This document shows positions 1 through 8,164 of a stretch of 64,000 nt of DNA, piece by piece. The translations under genes and the position numbers were made by a program. How positions within the stretch are numbered: position 1 is the stretch's first letter; each line of letters starts with the position of its first letter. This DNA comes from CAWHYG01 sp963833505 (GTDB lineage Bacteria > Eisenbacteria > RBG-16-71-46 > CAIMUX01), in the NCBI GenBank assembly GCA_963833505.1, contig CAWHYG010000004.1, forward strand, positions 310,001-374,000, read 5' to 3'. The notes beneath the pieces were generated by a model. It had not been told where the DNA came from. It saw only the letters and a list, made by a program, of their open reading frames with translations, and searched no databases.

Positions 1-496
1 CCGTCTTCTCCAGCTCGATCTTGTCCGGGTTGAAGGCAGGATGGCGCAGGATCTCGGCCATGGTCCGCACGATCGTCCCGGTCGACTCGGAGAGGCCGCT
101 GGCCTGGATCTCCGCCCCTTCCTGGTCCATGCCGGATTCGATCGTGGCTCCGATCCCTTCCAGGGTCTCGTCGACCTGGTCTCCGGTCAAGGTGCCGGCG
201 CCGCCGGTGCGCATGACCGCCCCGGTCATCCGGGCCAGGCCGACCTTGTCGGACGGATCGAGATAGCCGCCGCAGCGGTGGATCTCGACCATGAAACTGA
301 CCTTGGGCAGGGAATGATCCTCGATCAGGTAGAGCGTCAGGCCGTTGTCGAGCTTGACCTTGGTCGGCTTCGGAACCTCGATCTGGTTGAGCGGCGGGTA
401 CTTCAGGCTCTTGATCGCTTCCTGTCCCCGAACGGCGACAGTGCCACCCAGCACCAGGCCGAGAGCCAGGATCGCACGCAGATGAATGCTCTTCAT
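1..496 (-). CDS. M16 family peptidase, non-catalytic partner (partial, runs off the left edge)
   Basis: Reading the minus strand from the ATG at 496 gives a signal peptide (MKSIHLRAILALGLVLGG, then a likely cut after VRGQ), followed by an M16/pitrilysin-like N-terminal domain (KVKLDNGLTLYLIEDHSLP, then GLARMTGAVMRTGG). The reading frame is open to the window edge, so the C-terminal part is missing. Where catalytic M16 proteins carry HxxEH, this one reads GLARMTGAV, so no zinc site is visible. In two-component M16 systems one subunit is often inactive like this. It starts 11 bases after the stop of the catalytic M16 gene, so the two are almost certainly co-transcribed and work as a heteromeric periplasmic protease. 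The family call is firm; the partner role is inferred. Confidence 0.85.
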   Translation of the reverse strand, partial: MKSIHLRAILALGLVLGGTVAVRGQEAIKSLKYPPLNQIEVPKPTKVKLDNGLTLYLIEDHSLPKVSFMVEIHRCGGYLDPSDKVGLARMTGAVMRTGGAGTLTGDQVDETLEGIGATIESGMDQEGAEIQASGLSESTGTIVRTMAEILRHPAFNPDKIELEKT

Positions 497-507
497 GGCG
501 ATCTCCC

Positions 508-2079
508 TCACTTTTCCGTGTTCTCGGTTTCCAGGTAGGCCACCGTGCGGTTGCTCCGAACCAGGAACTCCGAGGCCAGATGCTGGATATCCGCCGCGGT
601 CACGGCGTCGAGTCGATCGAGGTCCTTGAACAGCTCGCGCCAGTCGCCGAAGACCTGCTGGGACGTGGCCAGTTCCTCCGCCAGATCGGAACGAGACGAC
701 AGCCCATCGACCAGTTGCGATCTCGCGCGCGTCTTCACCCCCTCCAGCTTGTCCGCCGGAATGGGCTCGTGCGTCAGACGGTTGATCTGCGCATAGACCT
801 CCTTTTCACAACTATCCGCGGAAACGCCCTTGGCCGGCATCACCCAGATCACGAAGAGCGCCGGGTACTTCTCGCCCGGAAAATTCGGCATGGCAAAAAC
901 GCGGGTCGCGATCTTGAGCTCCTTCACCAGCCGCGTGTACAGAAGCGAGGTGCGGCCCTGGCCGAGATAGTCCGCCAGGGCGTCGAAGGCGGGCGCGCGC
1001 GGGTCGGTCTCGGCCGGCCGGTGATAGCCGATCAGGAGCACGGGTTGCTCAGGCCCGAACACCGCGACCCGTCTCTCGGAGTTCTGCTTCGGCTCCACCA
1101 CGGTGAGGGGCAGCGGCTTGGGAGCCTTGGGCAGCGCTCCGAAGTACTTCTCGGCCAGGGCTCGGGCTGTTTTCGGATCCACGTCCCCGGAAAGGGCCAC
1201 GATCAGGTTGGAAGGCACGTAATACTTCGCATAGAACGCCCTGGCCGCCGGCAGATCCAGGTTGTCGATGTCCGACATCGGCCCGATCGCAGGTTCCCCA
1301 TAGGGATGGACCATGAAGGCGGCGGCGAGAAACTCCTCGAAAACCCGGCCGAAGGAGGAGGAATCGACCCTCATCCTTCGCTCTTCCTTCACCACATCCC
1401 GTTCCTTGTAGAACTCGCGGAAGACCGGGTGGGTGAAGCGGTCCGACTCCATCGCGAACCAGAGCTCGACCTTGTTCGAGGGGAGGGCGACGCTGAAGAT
1501 CGTATTGTCGTAGGCGGTCCCCGCGTCCAGGTCGGTGCCCCCCTGCTGTTCCAGCAGGTTGGCGTACTGGTTCGGCTCCACGAACTTCTCCGCCTCGTCC
1601 TGGGCGGCCTGGAAGTCCCGGCGCATCGCGGCCAGCCGGGTCGTGTCGGCCCGCCCCCCTTTCTTCTCCTCCGCCCTCATGCGGGCGTAGGTGGAGTCGA
1701 TCCGGTCCATGGCCCGGGCTTCGGAGGCGAAGTCCCGGGTCCCGATCTGCGGGGTGCCCTTGAACGCCATGTGCTCGAACATGTGCGCCAGGCCGTAGAA
1801 CTCCTTCGGATCGTTGGCCGCGCCGACGTCGGCCAGAGTCACGCAGTTGACGACCGGCGCGCTGTGATCCTCGGCGACCAGGAAGGTCATGCCGTTGTCC
1901 AGCGTGAAACTGCTGATCCGGCTTTCCACCGCGGAGAAATCGAACGCCCCCGCCCGCCCGGCGACGGCAAGCAGGCCGGCCAGAATCACCGCTCCCGTGA
2001 TCAACGGCGTTCGGACGCCGCGCCGGTGCTTTCTCCCGAGGCCACATCGCCCGGACCTCGTCCATCCGCTGTCTGGCAT
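508..2079 (-). CDS. M16 family zinc metallopeptidase (catalytic subunit)
   Basis: A 523-residue secreted or periplasmic zinc protease of the insulinase/pitrilysin family. I chose the ATG at 2079 because an AAGGAGG lies just upstream of it. The longer reading starting near 2187 has no such site. A basic N-terminus and hydrophobic stretch (PLITGAVILAGLLAVAGRAGA) form the signal. The inverted zinc motif HMFEH is present in GLAHMFEHMAFKGT, and the downstream glutamate region reads VVKEERRMRVD, as expected for the third zinc ligand. The C-terminal half has the usual second M16 domain (SGDVDPKTARALAEKYFGAL). It is the first gene of a minus-strand pair with the non-catalytic M16 gene 11 bases downstream. 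About 290 bases separate it from the divergent tldD-like gene. Confidence 0.93.
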   Translation of the reverse strand: MPDSGWTRSGRCGLGRKHRRGVRTPLITGAVILAGLLAVAGRAGAFDFSAVESRISSFTLDNGMTFLVAEDHSAPVVNCVTLADVGAANDPKEFYGLAHMFEHMAFKGTPQIGTRDFASEARAMDRIDSTYARMRAEEKKGGRADTTRLAAMRRDFQAAQDEAEKFVEPNQYANLLEQQGGTDLDAGTAYDNTIFSVALPSNKVELWFAMESDRFTHPVFREFYKERDVVKEERRMRVDSSSFGRVFEEFLAAAFMVHPYGEPAIGPMSDIDNLDLPAARAFYAKYYVPSNLIVALSGDVDPKTARALAEKYFGALPKAPKPLPLTVVEPKQNSERRVAVFGPEQPVLLIGYHRPAETDPRAPAFDALADYLGQGRTSLLYTRLVKELKIATRVFAMPNFPGEKYPALFVIWVMPAKGVSADSCEKEVYAQINRLTHEPIPADKLEGVKTRARSQLVDGLSSRSDLAEELATSQQVFGDWRELFKDLDRLDAVTAADIQHLASEFLVRSNRTVAYLETENTEK

Positions 2080-2369
2080 GTTCCCTCCTTGACCCGGCGG
2101 AGCCGGAATCGCATGGAAATCGGCGCTCCGAAAAGCGGATTCGAACGATCCCTTCCGCGCTCGCCGACCGCCACGACACGTTAGCATCGGCCCGTCGCTG
2201 GAGCAAGGTTGGCGGCGGGCGCCGCGGGCGCCACGGTCGGGTGCTGCGCAGAGCCGGGCGCTGTCCGTACTCCGGTCTACGAGCAGCTGGTCATCCTTCC
2301 CCCTTGGAATCGCGAGGCAGGAGGTCTATCCTGGCGCTGCCTGCAACCGGCCGCCCGGAGGAGTCACCC

Positions 2370-3827
2370 ATGAACGCTCCAAGAGATTTGTGGTCCGAGG
2401 CGGGACACGCCGCCCTCGAGGTCGCCCGCACCGCCGGAGCCGACTATGCGGACGTCCGGCTGATGCGCCTTCGCCGCCAGTCGATCTGGGCACGCAACGA
2501 TCGCATCCACTATCTCGGTGACGAGGACAGCTCCGGCATCGGAGTGCGCTGCCTCGTCCAGGGAGCCTGGGGCTTCGCGGCAGCGTCCGGGATCGGACCC
2601 GAACGTGCCCGTCAGGTGGCGGCCCGGGCGGCCGACATGGCGCGGGCCGCCTCCGGCGCCAAGGAACGGGATGTCGTGCTCGCGCCGGAACCGCCCCATG
2701 TCGCCGAGTGGGTCACTCCCCGCGTCAGGAATCCCTTCGACGTCCCGCTGGCCGAGAAGACCGCCCTGTTGCTCGAAGCCAACGAGATCATGCGGAAGGT
2801 GCCCGAGGTCAAGGTGGCCATGGCCGGCCTCATGCAGGTAGAGGAGGAGACTCGTTTCCTTTCCAGCGAGGGCGCCGACATCCATCGCGATCGGCTTTTC
2901 ACCGGCGGCTCGATCCACGCCGCCGCCGTGGGCAACGAGGATCGTCAGACCCGCTCCTACGAAATCACCGGCCGGCATGCCGGCTGGGAGCACGTCCTGG
3001 CCGGAGACCTTCGGGGCCACGCCGCGCGGGTTGCCGAAGAAGCGCGGATGAAGCTCTTCGCCGCGCCCGGGCCGGTCGGCAAGTACGACCTGGTGCTGGA
3101 TCCGGATCATTCGCATTTGACGATCCATGAAAGCATCGGCCACGCGACCGAGCTGGATCGCGTACTGGGATATGAAGCCGACTACGCCGGGACCTCTTTC
3201 GCCACTCCGGAGAAGCTCGGGAAGTTCCGCTACGGAAGCAAGCTGGTCCACGTCGTGGCCGACAACACCCAGCCGGAGTTTCTCGCCTCGACGGGCTTTG
3301 ATGATGAAGGCGTCGAGGGACAGAAATGGGACATCATCCGCGACGGCATCCTGGTGGGTTACGGCACCGGCCGGGAGGTCGCCTCCATCATCGGCGATCC
3401 GCGCTCGCACGGCGCCTGCCGCGCCGAAGGATGGTGGAACGCTCCCATCGTCCGCATGCCCAACATCGGCCTTCTCCCGGGTCAGGGAAACCCGGCCGAC
3501 CTGATCGCGGACACGAAAGATGGGATTTACATCCAGGGAGCCGGCACCTTCAGCATCGATCAGCAGAGGGTGAACTTCCAGTTCGGCGGGGACATGTTCT
3601 GGCGCATCCGCGACGGCAGGATCGTCGAGCCACTCAAGAACGTGATCTACCAGTGCAACACGCCCGTCTTCTGGAACGCCTGCGATGCGATCTGCGGGCC
3701 CGAGGACTGGCGCGCGGTCGGACTGGTCAATTGCGGCAAGGGGCAGCCGAGCCAGTCGGGGAGGATGTCCCATTATTCGGCCACGTCGCGATTCCGCGGC
3801 ATCGACGTGGCGCGCGGGCAGGTGTGA
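2370..3827 (+). CDS. tldD: TldD-family metalloprotease
   Basis: A 485-residue TldD/PmbA (peptidase U62) protein, the catalytic half of the TldD-TldE protease, which degrades unfolded peptides and processes peptide natural products in other bacteria. The start at 2370 follows GGAGGAG at about 2356-2363. The zinc motif HExxxH is visible as HESIGHATELD, with H253, E254 and H258 by my count. The C-terminal ending (GGDMFWRIRDGRIVEPLKN ... NCGKGQPSQ) is typical of TldD. The partner gene tldE/pmbA follows in the same direction, separated by a 36-bp tandem repeat array. Length and motifs look intact. Confidence 0.93.
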   Translation: MNAPRDLWSEAGHAALEVARTAGADYADVRLMRLRRQSIWARNDRIHYLGDEDSSGIGVRCLVQGAWGFAAASGIGPERARQVAARAADMARAASGAKERDVVLAPEPPHVAEWVTPRVRNPFDVPLAEKTALLLEANEIMRKVPEVKVAMAGLMQVEEETRFLSSEGADIHRDRLFTGGSIHAAAVGNEDRQTRSYEITGRHAGWEHVLAGDLRGHAARVAEEARMKLFAAPGPVGKYDLVLDPDHSHLTIHESIGHATELDRVLGYEADYAGTSFATPEKLGKFRYGSKLVHVVADNTQPEFLASTGFDDEGVEGQKWDIIRDGILVGYGTGREVASIIGDPRSHGACRAEGWWNAPIVRMPNIGLLPGQGNPADLIADTKDGIYIQGAGTFSIDQQRVNFQFGGDMFWRIRDGRIVEPLKNVIYQCNTPVFWNACDAICGPEDWRAVGLVNCGKGQPSQSGRMSHYSATSRFRGIDVARGQV

Positions 3828-3988
3828 TGGAGGGCATCCGATCGAGCGCACGGCCGGCCGCGTTGGGCGGCATCCGCTCGAGTGCACGGCCAGCCGCGTT
3901 GGCCGGCGTCCGCTCGAGCGCACGGCCGGCCGCAATAGGCCCGCGGCCATCGACCGGCGGCGGAGCGCCGGACCGGCGCAAGGAGTGA
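3827..3988 (+). CDS. Possible 53-codon linker ORF made of three 12-residue repeats
   Basis: An ATG at 3827 overlaps the tldD stop (TGATG), and the frame runs to a TGA at 3986-3988, four bases before the GTG start of the next gene. The predicted product is three copies of a 12-residue unit (GIRSSARPAALG-like) plus a short tail ending GGGAPDRRKE. It has no recognisable domain, no obvious Shine-Dalgarno site of its own and strongly biased composition, so it may be only a translated repeat array. Its fit between two partner genes would allow translational coupling from tldD to tldE. Equally, it may be a non-functional spacer whose length happens to be a multiple of three. Confidence 0.3.
   Translation: MEGIRSSARPAALGGIRSSARPAALAGVRSSARPAAIGPRPSTGGGAPDRRKE
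3833..3940 (+). repeat. 36-bp tandem repeat, three copies, between tldD and tldE
   Basis: Units are 3833-3868, 3869-3904 and 3905-3940. Each begins GGC[AG]TCCG and continues with a CGAG[CT]GCACGGCC core. The copies differ at only a few positions, so the array is fairly young. The period is divisible by three and the array is open as protein from the ATG at 3827. Confidence 0.92.
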
Positions 3989-3991
3989 ACG

Positions 3992-5329
3992 GTGAACGCA
4001 CGGAATCATGTCGGCGTGACCCCGGATCTGCTATCGAAGGACCAGGCTCGCCGGGTGGCGGAGACCGTGCTCGACCTGATCTCGGCGGATGACGCCGTTT
4101 TCAATCTTGACCACCGGCAGAGAGGGACGACCCGGTTCTCCAACAACGCCATCGCGCAGGGGATGCATCAGGACCGGATGACGGCATCCCTGACCGTGGC
4201 GTTCGGCAACCGTCTTGGAACCGCCTCGGTGGATTCAACCGACGACGACGACCTGCGAAAGCTTGTACACCGAGCCGAAGAGATCGCCCGGCTGACGCCG
4301 CCTGATCCGGAGCATCTCCCTTCGCTCGGGCCGCAGGAATATCCGACGGTAGACGCGTTCTTCGAACCCACCGCGCGTTTCACCGAAGAAGATGCCGCCC
4401 GAACCGTCCGCGGGATCATCGGACCTGCGTCCGCCGCCGGGTTCCGCGCTTCGGGAACAGTGGAGACGCTGGTCGCCGCCACCACGGTGGCGACGCGAAA
4501 CGGACTCTTCGCCTACCACCGCGGCACCAAGGCGGAGATCGGCTGCACCGTGACCGCGGCCGACAGCTCCGGATGGGCGCGCGACACGGCGGCGGACTGC
4601 TCGCGGATCGACTCCGCGCGCCTCGTGGCAACGGCGATCGATCTCGCGCGGAGATCGGCAGCGCCCGAGGCGATCCCGCCGGGGCGTTACACCGTGCTCT
4701 TCATGCCGCCGGCAGCCGCGCGGCTCGCGCTACCCGCTGTGGGCAACGCCAACGCTCGATTGACCCTGGAAGGGCTTACCTACCTGAGCGGCCGCGTCGG
4801 CGCGAAGTTGGCCGGCGACGACATCACCCTCTACAGCGATCCCGGAAGCCCAGACATTCCCTGCGCGCCTTTCGACGACGACGGCGTGCCGCGCGATCGC
4901 ATGACCTGGGTCGACCAGGGGATTTTCAGCGGAATGATGTGGGACCGCTGGACCGCGCACGCCAACGGCGTCCTGCCGGTGCCCTGGCCGGGCAACCTCT
5001 GCATGGACGGAACCGACACGCCGCTGGAGAACCTGATCGCGGGAATCGATCGGGGGCTCCTCGTCACCCACGTCTGGTACGTTCGGTCGGTCAAGATGGA
5101 TCAAACCCTCGTGACCGGCATGACGCGGGACGGGACCTTCCGGATCGAAGGCGGCAAGGTCGTTGGCCCGGTCCGCAACTTGCGATTCAACGACACCAGC
5201 CTGGGGCTGCTTCAGCGGACCGTCGCGATCGGGAGGCCGGAGCGATGCATCAGCCAGGAGACTCTGCCCAGCCTTTTCCCGCCGCTCGTCGTCGAGGGGT
5301 GGAATTTTGTGGGGGTGACGGAGTTTTGA
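3992..5329 (+). CDS. pmbA: TldE/PmbA-family protein, partner of TldD
   Basis: A 445-residue PmbA/TldE homologue. The start codon is GTG at 3992, preceded by AGGAG at 3981-3985. Characteristic regions are the N-terminal VFNLDHRQRGTTRFSNNAIAQG segment, the central FAYHRGTKAEIGCTVTAADSSG region and the C-terminal NLCMDGTDTPLENLIAGIDRGLLVTHVWYVRSV region. It lacks an HExxxH motif, as expected for the non-catalytic partner. It lies directly downstream of tldD, with only the 36-bp repeat array between, and the two products are known to form a heterodimeric protease in other bacteria. Confidence 0.92.
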   Translation: MNARNHVGVTPDLLSKDQARRVAETVLDLISADDAVFNLDHRQRGTTRFSNNAIAQGMHQDRMTASLTVAFGNRLGTASVDSTDDDDLRKLVHRAEEIARLTPPDPEHLPSLGPQEYPTVDAFFEPTARFTEEDAARTVRGIIGPASAAGFRASGTVETLVAATTVATRNGLFAYHRGTKAEIGCTVTAADSSGWARDTAADCSRIDSARLVATAIDLARRSAAPEAIPPGRYTVLFMPPAAARLALPAVGNANARLTLEGLTYLSGRVGAKLAGDDITLYSDPGSPDIPCAPFDDDGVPRDRMTWVDQGIFSGMMWDRWTAHANGVLPVPWPGNLCMDGTDTPLENLIAGIDRGLLVTHVWYVRSVKMDQTLVTGMTRDGTFRIEGGKVVGPVRNLRFNDTSLGLLQRTVAIGRPERCISQETLPSLFPPLVVEGWNFVGVTEF

Positions 5330-5483
5330 GGCGCCGGGGCCCGTCTACCTGATCCGTCTCTGCGGCCCTGATGCACGTCCCGTCCTTTACGGGCTCAGAT
5401 CGGACGCAGGGTGGAGCAGTTCCCGAGCGTGACCCCATCGCCGGTTTATCCCCAGGGACCAGCGCCGCCTTCGCCGTTCCGGC

Positions 5484-5600
5484 TCACTTGTACCGGTTCT
5501 TGATCGCCCCCAGCTTCGGATCAGCACAGGAACCGGGCCGCGGCGGCGGTTCCGGAACTCGCCGTCCTCCAACGGGATCGGGTGGCTCTGGCGCCGCTCG
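5484..5600 (-). pseudogene. Possible C-terminal remnant of a secreted protein with a GAIKNRYK tail
   Basis: On the minus strand an open stretch of about 38 codons ends CADPKLGAIKNRYK, then TGA at 5484-5486. It is preceded in frame by a stop, with proline-rich sequence (EPPDPVGG) between. The end resembles the tails of the secreted proteins ending at 25545 (VTWGRVKARYH) and 41632 (VNWGVIKHQYR). No start, signal peptide or domain remains, so if real it is only the 3' scrap of a lost gene. The call rests on the tail alone. Confidence 0.3.
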
Positions 5601-5642
5601 TCACCCGGCAACCGCCGCAGTGCTGGGGCGTCGCGCCGCGCG

Positions 5643-5671
5643 TTGCGCGCAGCAGTATCTGATGGTATCAT
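5643..5671 (+). promoter_or_regulatory. Candidate sigma-70-type promoter for the LVIVD propeller gene
   Basis: TTGCGC at 5643-5648 and TATCAT at 5666-5671 are separated by exactly 17 bases. The implied transcription start is about 40 bases before the ATG at 5720, with AAGGAG at 5711-5716 as the ribosome site. Confidence 0.5.
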
Positions 5672-5719
5672 TCTTGTGGGCGGCATCCGACTCGTGTTTG
5701 CACACCGCCGAAGGAGCCG

Positions 5720-7876
5720 ATGATGACGAGAGCCGGCAGGGCTTCGCTCTTCGTGGCCGCGTTCACGACCGTCTGCTCGGTACCTCCGGCCATGGCCCGT
5801 TGCGTCCTGTACGAAAACTACCTGCACTGGACAGGGGGCGTGAGGCTGGATTCCGACGCACGGGACGTAGCGGTCTCCGGCAACCGGGCCTACGTTGCGG
5901 ACGACGAGGACCTCGTGGTACTGGATATCTCCGTGCCGTCTTCCCCTTGCATCGTGGGGAGCCTGTACGGGGTCGGCGCCCTCGCGGTTGCGGTGGCCGG
6001 CACCTTCGCATACGTGGGGACTTACGGAGGCCTCGATGTCGTCGATGTCTCGAACCCGGCCTCCCTGCGCCAGATCGGCCATCTGAGCCTGCCCGGCTAT
6101 TCCGTAAGCCGGTTGGTGGTCATCGGCCCCTACATCTACGTGGCCGACTGCACCGCCGGTCTCATGGTCGTCAACGTCTTCAACCCGGCCGCCCCGCGAT
6201 TTGCCGGATTCGTCCAAACCCCGGGGCCGGCGGCAGACGTCACGGTGGTGGGCTCCCACGCCTACGTGGCCGACTGGAATACCATCCTCGATGTGATCGA
6301 TGTCTCCAATCCCGGGAGGCCGGTCGTCGTGGGCACTGCCAACCGTGCGGGCCAGGGATGCGGCGTGGCGGTGGTCGATGGAATCGCCTATGTGGCGCAG
6401 CACGACTTCGGACTCCGGGTCATCGACGTCTCGAATCCGGCCTTCCCTCACATTGTCGGTGGCGCCGATTCCGCCGGCGTGGCGACCGCCGTCGCGGTAG
6501 GGGACAAGCACGCCTTCGTGCTCGACGACTCCGGTCTGCAGGCGTTTGACATCTCCCGACCCGAACGACCTCGCGCGACGGGGCATCTGGGCACGGGGGC
6601 GATCGAGGCGGTGAGGGTCCGCGGCCCCTATGCCTACATCGCCGGCTCCAACGCGGGCCTTGAGGTGATCGACATTCAAAACCCGGTGTCTCCTCCGGTC
6701 ATCGGCGCGGTGGATACGCCTGGCTTCGCCTTTGGCGCGGCCGTTGCCGGTGGCTACGCCTACGTGGCGGATGGCAATTCCCTGCAGGTGATCGACGTCC
6801 GAAAGCCGGGTGAACCGGTCATCGCCGGAACCGCACCCGTGCCGGGCTACGCGATGAACGTGGCCGTGGCGCCGCCCTATGCCGGCCTCGCAACCGGGAA
6901 TTCCGGTTTCCAGGTTGTGGACGTCTCCAATCCGACACGGCCAGCGCTGGCTGGGGGCGTGGCCACGCCGGGGTACTGCCTGGCCGTGGCCTTGGCCGGC
7001 CGGTACGCCTATGCCGCAGGCGATGTCTCCGGCCTGGACGTGGTCGATCTGGCCAACCCCGCCTCGCCGCGCATCGTCGGCAATGCGCCCACCCCGGACA
7101 CACCGTTCGGCGTCGCAGTGGCGAACGGGTACGCCTACGTCGCCGACTGGGGATCGGGCCTCCTGGTCATGGATCTCTCGATGCCTTCCGCGCCGCGCCT
7201 TGTCGGCAGCCTGAGTACAGGTGGAGATGCCGTGGCGGTGGACGTGTCCGGCGGCTATGCCTACGTGGCGGATTACGACACCGGCCTTCGCATCTGCAAC
7301 ATCGTCGACCCGACCTCGCCGCAGCTGGTCGGCGGAGTTCGATTCTCCTATCCCCCGACAGGCGTAGCGGTCCGGAACGACCGCGCCTACGTGACGCTTG
7401 AGATGAGCGGCCTTCTGGTCGTGGACGTCTCCAACCCTCGTTGGCCGCGGGTCATTGGGGGAATGAGCACCCCGGATTGGGCCGAGGGCGTGGCTCTCGC
7501 TCAGGATTTCGCCTGCGTGGCCGCGAGCAATGCCGGCCTGCAACTGCTGCCGATTGAGTGTTCCGGGGTGGCGGACGCGTTCGGCGGCGCGCCATCCCCT
7601 CCGGACCTTCGCCTGCTTGTAACTCCCAACCCGAGCAGAGGCGTGACCTGGATCCATGTCACGTTGCCGCTGCGGGGTCCGGTGGAGCTGAGCGTCTTTG
7701 ATCCGACCGGTCGGACCGTCCGGCGGCTGGTTTCGAGCCCCTTGGCCGCGGGGGAGCATGGCTTTTTCTGGGACGGGCGGGATGAGACGGGGCGTTTGGC
7801 GCCCGACGGTGTATACGTCCTGCGGTTGAAGTCGGCGGGCGGTGTCGTTGCGCAGAAGCTGACCTGGGTCCGGTGA
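5720..7876 (+). CDS. Secreted LVIVD-repeat beta-propeller protein with FlgD-like C-terminal domain
   Basis: A 718-residue secreted protein. A signal peptide (about residues 1-26, ending PPAMA) is followed by thirteen repeats of roughly 42 residues. Each carries a YVAD..GL.V.D.SNP..P..VG pattern, which is the LVIVD repeat that folds as beta-propeller blades. The final 85 residues form a FlgD/T9SS-type sorting or Ig-like domain (TPNPSRGVTWIHVTLP, SVFDPTGRTVRRL, DGVYVLRLKSAGG). In related bacteria this domain marks proteins for export and surface attachment. Two ATGs are adjacent (5720 and 5723) after AAGGAG, and either could start. No enzymatic motif is visible; a binding or adhesive role is likely but inferred. 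Confidence 0.88.
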   Translation: MMTRAGRASLFVAAFTTVCSVPPAMARCVLYENYLHWTGGVRLDSDARDVAVSGNRAYVADDEDLVVLDISVPSSPCIVGSLYGVGALAVAVAGTFAYVGTYGGLDVVDVSNPASLRQIGHLSLPGYSVSRLVVIGPYIYVADCTAGLMVVNVFNPAAPRFAGFVQTPGPAADVTVVGSHAYVADWNTILDVIDVSNPGRPVVVGTANRAGQGCGVAVVDGIAYVAQHDFGLRVIDVSNPAFPHIVGGADSAGVATAVAVGDKHAFVLDDSGLQAFDISRPERPRATGHLGTGAIEAVRVRGPYAYIAGSNAGLEVIDIQNPVSPPVIGAVDTPGFAFGAAVAGGYAYVADGNSLQVIDVRKPGEPVIAGTAPVPGYAMNVAVAPPYAGLATGNSGFQVVDVSNPTRPALAGGVATPGYCLAVALAGRYAYAAGDVSGLDVVDLANPASPRIVGNAPTPDTPFGVAVANGYAYVADWGSGLLVMDLSMPSAPRLVGSLSTGGDAVAVDVSGGYAYVADYDTGLRICNIVDPTSPQLVGGVRFSYPPTGVAVRNDRAYVTLEMSGLLVVDVSNPRWPRVIGGMSTPDWAEGVALAQDFACVAASNAGLQLLPIECSGVADAFGGAPSPPDLRLLVTPNPSRGVTWIHVTLPLRGPVELSVFDPTGRTVRRLVSSPLAAGEHGFFWDGRDETGRLAPDGVYVLRLKSAGGVVAQKLTWVR

Positions 7877-7930
7877 GTCGCTGGACCGGTGGCTGAATCC
7901 GGAACCAGTAGGCTCTCTGGAGAAGCGCGG

Positions 7931-8164
7931 ATGGCGATGAAAGTGCTGATCCGGTTGATGTCGCCGGCCTGTCGCCCGGCTCTGGCCGCCGGCGTCCTCG
8001 CCTCCCTTCTTCCCTTTGCGCCCGCGCGCGCGGATTGGGCGACCGGATTCCAGCTTCCCGGCTGGCTGGACGGCGCGGTCAACGCCTTGCAGCACCGCGG
8101 CCGCGGCCCGGGCCAGTCTACATCGCCGGGCTACGCGCCCGGCACAGAAAGGACAGGTGGGTAG
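7931..8164 (+). pseudogene. Remnant of a secreted propeller-type protein (signal peptide plus frameshifted start)
   Basis: The ATG at 7931 begins a clean signal peptide (LLPFAPARA) and a mature start, DWATGFQLPGWLDGAVNAL. This resembles the opening of surface propeller proteins of the kind at 51.7-53.3 kb. Shortly after, the homologous signal moves to another frame, where PGPVYIAGL is readable, typical of the next blade. The original frame ends at 8164 after only 77 codons. The body of the gene is absent. I infer a decayed gene reduced to its 5' end; the family assignment rests on style and the short motifs. Confidence 0.5.

Larger units (their letters stand above)
5330..5719. other. Intergenic region with a promoter and a possible gene remnant
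   Basis: No intact gene is supported in these 390 bases. On the minus strand a short open tail (about 5484-5600) ends in a WG-IK-type tail resembling that of other secreted proteins here. A good promoter for the next gene lies at 5643-5671. The remainder shows nothing I can assign. Confidence 0.6.

Noticed and set aside
580..2184. Long plus-strand open frame opposite the M16 protease gene
   Set aside because: It is His/Arg/Gly-rich antisense sequence without start site or domain; the minus strand carries a textbook M16 protein with signal peptide and ribosome site.
5387..8095. 902-codon open frame opposite the LVIVD propeller
   Set aside because: High GC keeps the antisense frame open and the propeller repeats give it false periodicity; no start, no family, Asp/His/Arg-biased composition.
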